Below, in pieces: positions 41,664 to 44,764 of a stretch of 44,764 nt of DNA. Position 1 is the first letter of the stretch; each line of letters begins with the position of its first letter. This DNA comes from Amoebophrya sp. A120 (taxonomy: Eukaryota; Sar; Dinophyceae; Syndiniales; Amoebophryaceae), in contig CAJINV010000023.1 in assembly GCA_905178155.1 (NCBI GenBank), forward strand, positions 83,228-127,991. Reading direction: 5' to 3'. The translations under genes and the position numbers were made by a program. A model generated the notes under the pieces. The model saw only the letters and a program-made list of their open reading frames with translations, searched no databases and was not told the origin of the DNA.

Positions 41664-44150
41664 TTGCTTTTGGCGCTTTGCTTTTGGCGCTTTGCTTTTG
41701 GCGCTTTGCTTTTGGCGCTTTGCTTTTGGCGCTTTGCTTTTGGCGCTTTGCTTTTGGCGCTTTGCTTTTGGCGCTTTGCTTTTGGCGCTTTGCTTTTGGC
41801 GCTTTGCTTTTGGCGCTTTGCTTTTGGCGCTTTGCTTTTGGCGCTTTGCTTTTGGCGCTTTGCTTTTGGCGCTTTGCTTTTGGCGCTTTGCTTTTGGCGC
41901 TTTGCTTTTGGCGCTTTGCTTTTGGCGCTTTGCTTTTGGCGCTTTGCTTTTGGCGCTTTGCTTTTGGCGCTTTGCTTTTGGCGCTTTGCTTTTGGCGCTT
42001 TGCTTTTGGCGCTTTGCTTTTGGCGCTTTGCTTTTGGCGCTTTGCTTTTGGCGCTTTGCTTTTGGCGCTTTGCTTTTGGCGCTTTGCTTTTGGCGCTTTG
42101 CTTTTGGCGCTTTGCTTTTGGCGCTTTGCTTTTGGCGCTTTGCTTTTGGCGCTTTGCTTTTGGCGCTTTGCTTTTGGCGCTTTGCTTTTGGCGCTTTGCT
42201 TTTGGCGCTTTGCTTTTGGCGCTTTGCTTTTGGCGCTTTGCTTTTGGCGCTTTGCTTTTGGCGCTTTGCTTTTGGCGCTTTGCTTTTGGCGCTTTGCTTT
42301 TGGCGCTTTGCTTTTGGCGCTTTGCTTTTGGCGCTTTGCTTTTGGCGCTTTGCTTTTGGCGCTTTGCTTTTGGCGCTTTGCTTTTGGCGCTTTGCTTTTG
42401 GCGCTTTGCTTTTGGCGCTTTGCTTTTGGCGCTTTGCTTTTGGCGCTTTGCTTTTGGCGCTTTGCTTTTGGCGCTTTGCTTTTGGCGCTTTGCTTTTGGC
42501 GCTTTGCTTTTGGCGCTTTGCTTTTGGCGCTTTGCTTTTGGCGCTTTGCTTTTGGCGCTTTGCTTTTGGCGCTTTGCTTTTGGCGCTTTGCTTTTGGCGC
42601 TTTGCTTTTGGCGCTTTGCTTTTGGCGCTTTGCTTTTGGCGCTTTGCTTTTGGCGCTTTGCTTTTGGCGCTTTGCTTTTGGCGCTTTGCTTTTGGCGCTT
42701 TGCTTTTGGCGCTTTGCTTTTGGCGCTTTGCTTTTGGCGCTTTGCTTTTGGCGCTTTGCTTTTGGCGCTTTGCTTTTGGCGCTTTGCTTTTGGCGCTTTG
42801 CTTTTGGCGCTTTGCTTTTGGCGCTTTGCTTTTGGCGCTTTGCTTTTGGCGCTTTGCTTTTGGCGCTTTGCTTTTGGCGCTTTGCTTTTGGCGCTTTGCT
42901 TTTGGCGCTTTGCTTTTGGCGCTTTGCTTTTGGCGCTTTGCTTTTGGCGCTTTGCTTTTGGCGCTTTGCTTTTGGCGCTTTGCTTTTGGCGCTTTGCTTT
43001 TGGCGCTTTGCTTTTGGCGCTTTGCTTTTGGCGCTTTGCTTTTGGCGCTTTGCTTTTGGCGCTTTGCTTTTGGCGCTTTGCTTTTGGCGCTTTGCTTTTG
43101 GCGCTTTGCTTTTGGCGCTTTGCTTTTGGCGCTTTGCTTTTGGCGCTTTGCTTTTGGCGCTTTGCTTTTGGCGCTTTGCTTTTGGCGCTTTGCTTTTGGC
43201 GCTTTGCTTTTGGCGCTTTGCTTTTGGCGCTTTGCTTTTGGCGCTTTGCTTTTGGCGCTTTGCTTTTGGCGCTTTGCTTTTGGCGCTTTGCTTTTGGCGC
43301 TTTGCTTTTGGCGCTTTGCTTTTGGCGCTTTGCTTTTGGCGCTTTGCTTTTGGCGCTTTGCTTTTGGCGCTTTGCTTTTGGCGCTTTGCTTTTGGCGCTT
43401 TGCTTTTGGCGCTTTGCTTTTGGCGCTTTGCTTTTGGCGCTTTGCTTTTGGCGCTTTGCTTTTGGCGCTTTGCTTTTGGCGCTTTGCTTTTGGCGCTTTG
43501 CTTTTGGCGCTTTGCTTTTGGCGCTTTGCTTTTGGCGCTTTGCTTTTGGCGCTTTGCTTTTGGCGCTTTGCTTTTGGCGCTTTGCTTTTGGCGCTTTGCT
43601 TTTGGCGCTTTGCTTTTGGCGCTTTGCTTTTGGCGCTTTGCTTTTGGCGCTTTGCTTTTGGCGCTTTGCTTTTGGCGCTTTGCTTTTGGCGCTTTGCTTT
43701 TGGCGCTTTGCTTTTGGCGCTTTGCTTTTGGCGCTTTGCTTTTGGCGCTTTGCTTTTGGCGCTTTGCTTTTGGCGCTTTGCTTTTGGCGCTTTGCTTTTG
43801 GCGCTTTGCTTTTGGCGCTTTGCTTTTGGCGCTTTGCTTTTGGCGCTTTGCTTTTGGCGCTTTGCTTTTGGCGCTTTGCTTTTGGCGCTTTGCTTTTGGC
43901 GCTTTGCTTTTGGCGCTTTGCTTTTGGCGCTTTGCTTTTGGCGCTTTGCTTTTGGCGCTTTGCTTTTGGCGCTTTGCTTTTGGCGCTTTGCTTTTGGCGC
44001 TTTGCTTTTGGCGCTTTGCTTTTGGCGCTTTGCTTTTGGCGCTTTGCTTTTGGCGCTTTGCTTTTGGCGCTTTGCTTTTGGCGCTTTGCTTTTGGCGCTT
44101 TGCTTTTGGCGCTTTGCTTTTGGCGCTTTGCTTTTGGCGCTTTGCTTTTT
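41664..44150. repeat. 14-bp tandem array (GGCGCTTTGCTTTT), about 178 copies
   Basis: Near-perfect 14-bp periodicity over about 2.49 kb; I saw no variant copy by eye inside the core. Since 14 is not a multiple of 3, each strand gives the same 14-residue peptide in all three frames (ALLLALCFWRFAFG forward, KSKAPKAKRQKQSA reverse). The very long open frames are therefore a by-product and are not called as genes. Confidence 0.95.
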
Positions 44151-44284
44151 GCCGCTTTGCTGTTGGCGCTCTTCTTTTTCGCGCTTTGCTTTTGGCGCTT
44201 TGCTTTTAGCGCTTTGCTTTTGGCGCGTTGCTTTTGAGTGGCGCTTTGCTCTTGGCGCTTTGCTTCTGGCGCTTTGGTTTTTTT

Positions 44285-44440
44285 CGGGTTGCGACTTTGG
44301 CGAACTCGCAACCACACCAAAGCCCGCTCACAGCAACCAAGCCCGTAACGAAATCCCTCCCCCGCCCTGAGAAAGCTCCTAAAGAAGCCGCCGAAGGCGT
44401 AGGCCTTTAAGACGTGGGGCCTTGCGCCCGCTTTGGTTTT
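44285..44440. repeat. Dispersed satellite-spacer module, copy d
   Basis: ACCAAAGCCCGCTCACAGCA, CCTGAGAAAGCTCC and GGCGTAGGCCTTTAAGACGT then GGGGCC. Closest to copy a; follows the 14-bp array. Confidence 0.8.
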
Positions 44441-44509
44441 TGCGATATGTGCGCTCTTTGCTTTGTTTTGCCTTGCTTTTTCGCTTGCGCTGTGCCTGCT
44501 CTTTCCTTT

Positions 44510-44612
44510 AAGCCAGCGCCTGGGCCTTACGGGCTACGCCCTTAAGGCAGCTCCTTAGAAAGCTCCTTAGGAAGCCCCTTAGGAAGGCCCTTAGGGAGCC
44601 CCTTAAGGCGCT
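44510..44612. repeat. Dispersed satellite-spacer module, copy e
   Basis: Runs of CTTAAGGCAGCTCCTTAGAA-like words, related to the left part of copy b. Confidence 0.65.
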
Positions 44613-44689
44613 TTGGTTTTTTGGCGCTGCTTTTGCCTTTTCGCCTTGCGCTTTGCTTTCTTTTGCTTTGGTTTGCTTTAGTTTGCTTT

Positions 44690-44764
44690 GCTTTGCTTTT
44701 GGCTCTTTGCTTTTGGCTCTTTGCTTTTGGCTCTTTGCTTTTGGCTCTTTGCTTTTGGCTCTTT
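44690..44764. repeat. Second 14-bp tandem array (GGCTCTTTGCTTTT) running off the window
   Basis: At least five copies of a one-base variant of the main 14-bp unit (GGCTC instead of GGCGC), uniform within itself and cut by the window end. Confidence 0.9.

Noticed and set aside
41448-44370. Open frames of 840-955 codons on both strands in the 14-bp array
   Set aside because: They follow from a stop-free 14-bp tandem unit read in any frame; length is not evidence of coding here.
1-44764. tRNA, rRNA or snRNA genes
   Set aside because: No cloverleaf, rRNA core or snRNA signature was recognised on either strand by reading; a covariance-model scan was not possible.

Overview
This is a nuclear window from a eukaryote, most likely a dinoflagellate-lineage protist. 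The best guess is a syndinian (Amoebophrya-like) genome. From memory, those genomes carry abundant repetitive introns (introner elements) with terminal inverted repeats (TIRs), short direct repeats and non-canonical splice ends. The assignment is an inference; no marker gene (rRNA, spliced leader) was found. Genes are on the plus strand, and raw reading frames are short because coding sequence is cut into small exons by inserted elements.

About 50 compact elements lie in roughly the first 29.5 kb, covering about 13-14 kb including nested inserts. They fall into about ten families by terminal sequence (A to K here). Each starts with TAT, ends with ATA (one ends ATG), has TIRs and is flanked by a 5-bp target-site duplication (TSD). 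By my count 32 TSDs are perfect, 10 match 4/5 and 8 match 2-3/5. Removing each element plus one TSD copy restores long open frames: 850 codons in SR-like gene 1 (176-5027), 708 codons including the stop in SR-like gene 2 (5692-15559), 356 codons in a shikimate dehydrogenase-like gene (23761-25912) and 274 codons in a single-pass membrane protein gene (28549-29792). The elements therefore behave as introns with mostly non-GT/AG ends, and they sit in both orientations.

Layout: 176-5027, acidic and then Arg/Ser-rich protein with 8 introners. 5437-15559, Arg/Ser-rich protein with 27 introners, including one nested pair, one abutting pair and two carrying large inserts. 15587-20582, several small genes of unknown function. 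20583-23760, intergenic, with a 72-bp hairpin tandem array bounded by about 52-bp direct repeats. 23761-26549, aroE-like gene whose last exons are tandemly duplicated. 26550-28189, intergenic with degenerate tandem repeats. 28190-29792, membrane protein gene. From about 29.8 kb onward intact introners stop; only degenerate ends remain. That part has a few weak hypothetical genes, a roughly 0.9-kb TIR element (33961-34850) and a GC-rich stretch. From 39.8 kb to the end there is satellite: 13-bp and 14-bp tandem arrays, the latter about 178 near-perfect copies, separated by a dispersed roughly 100-150-bp module. This suggests a subtelomeric or heterochromatic compartment.

The main biological point is an intron-generating transposable-element system caught at many stages: empty and filled sites side by side in duplicated coding sequence, two families at the same exon position, an intron inside an intron, and an insertion that duplicated a start codon. 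Two of the most heavily invaded genes encode Arg/Ser-rich, splicing-factor-like proteins.
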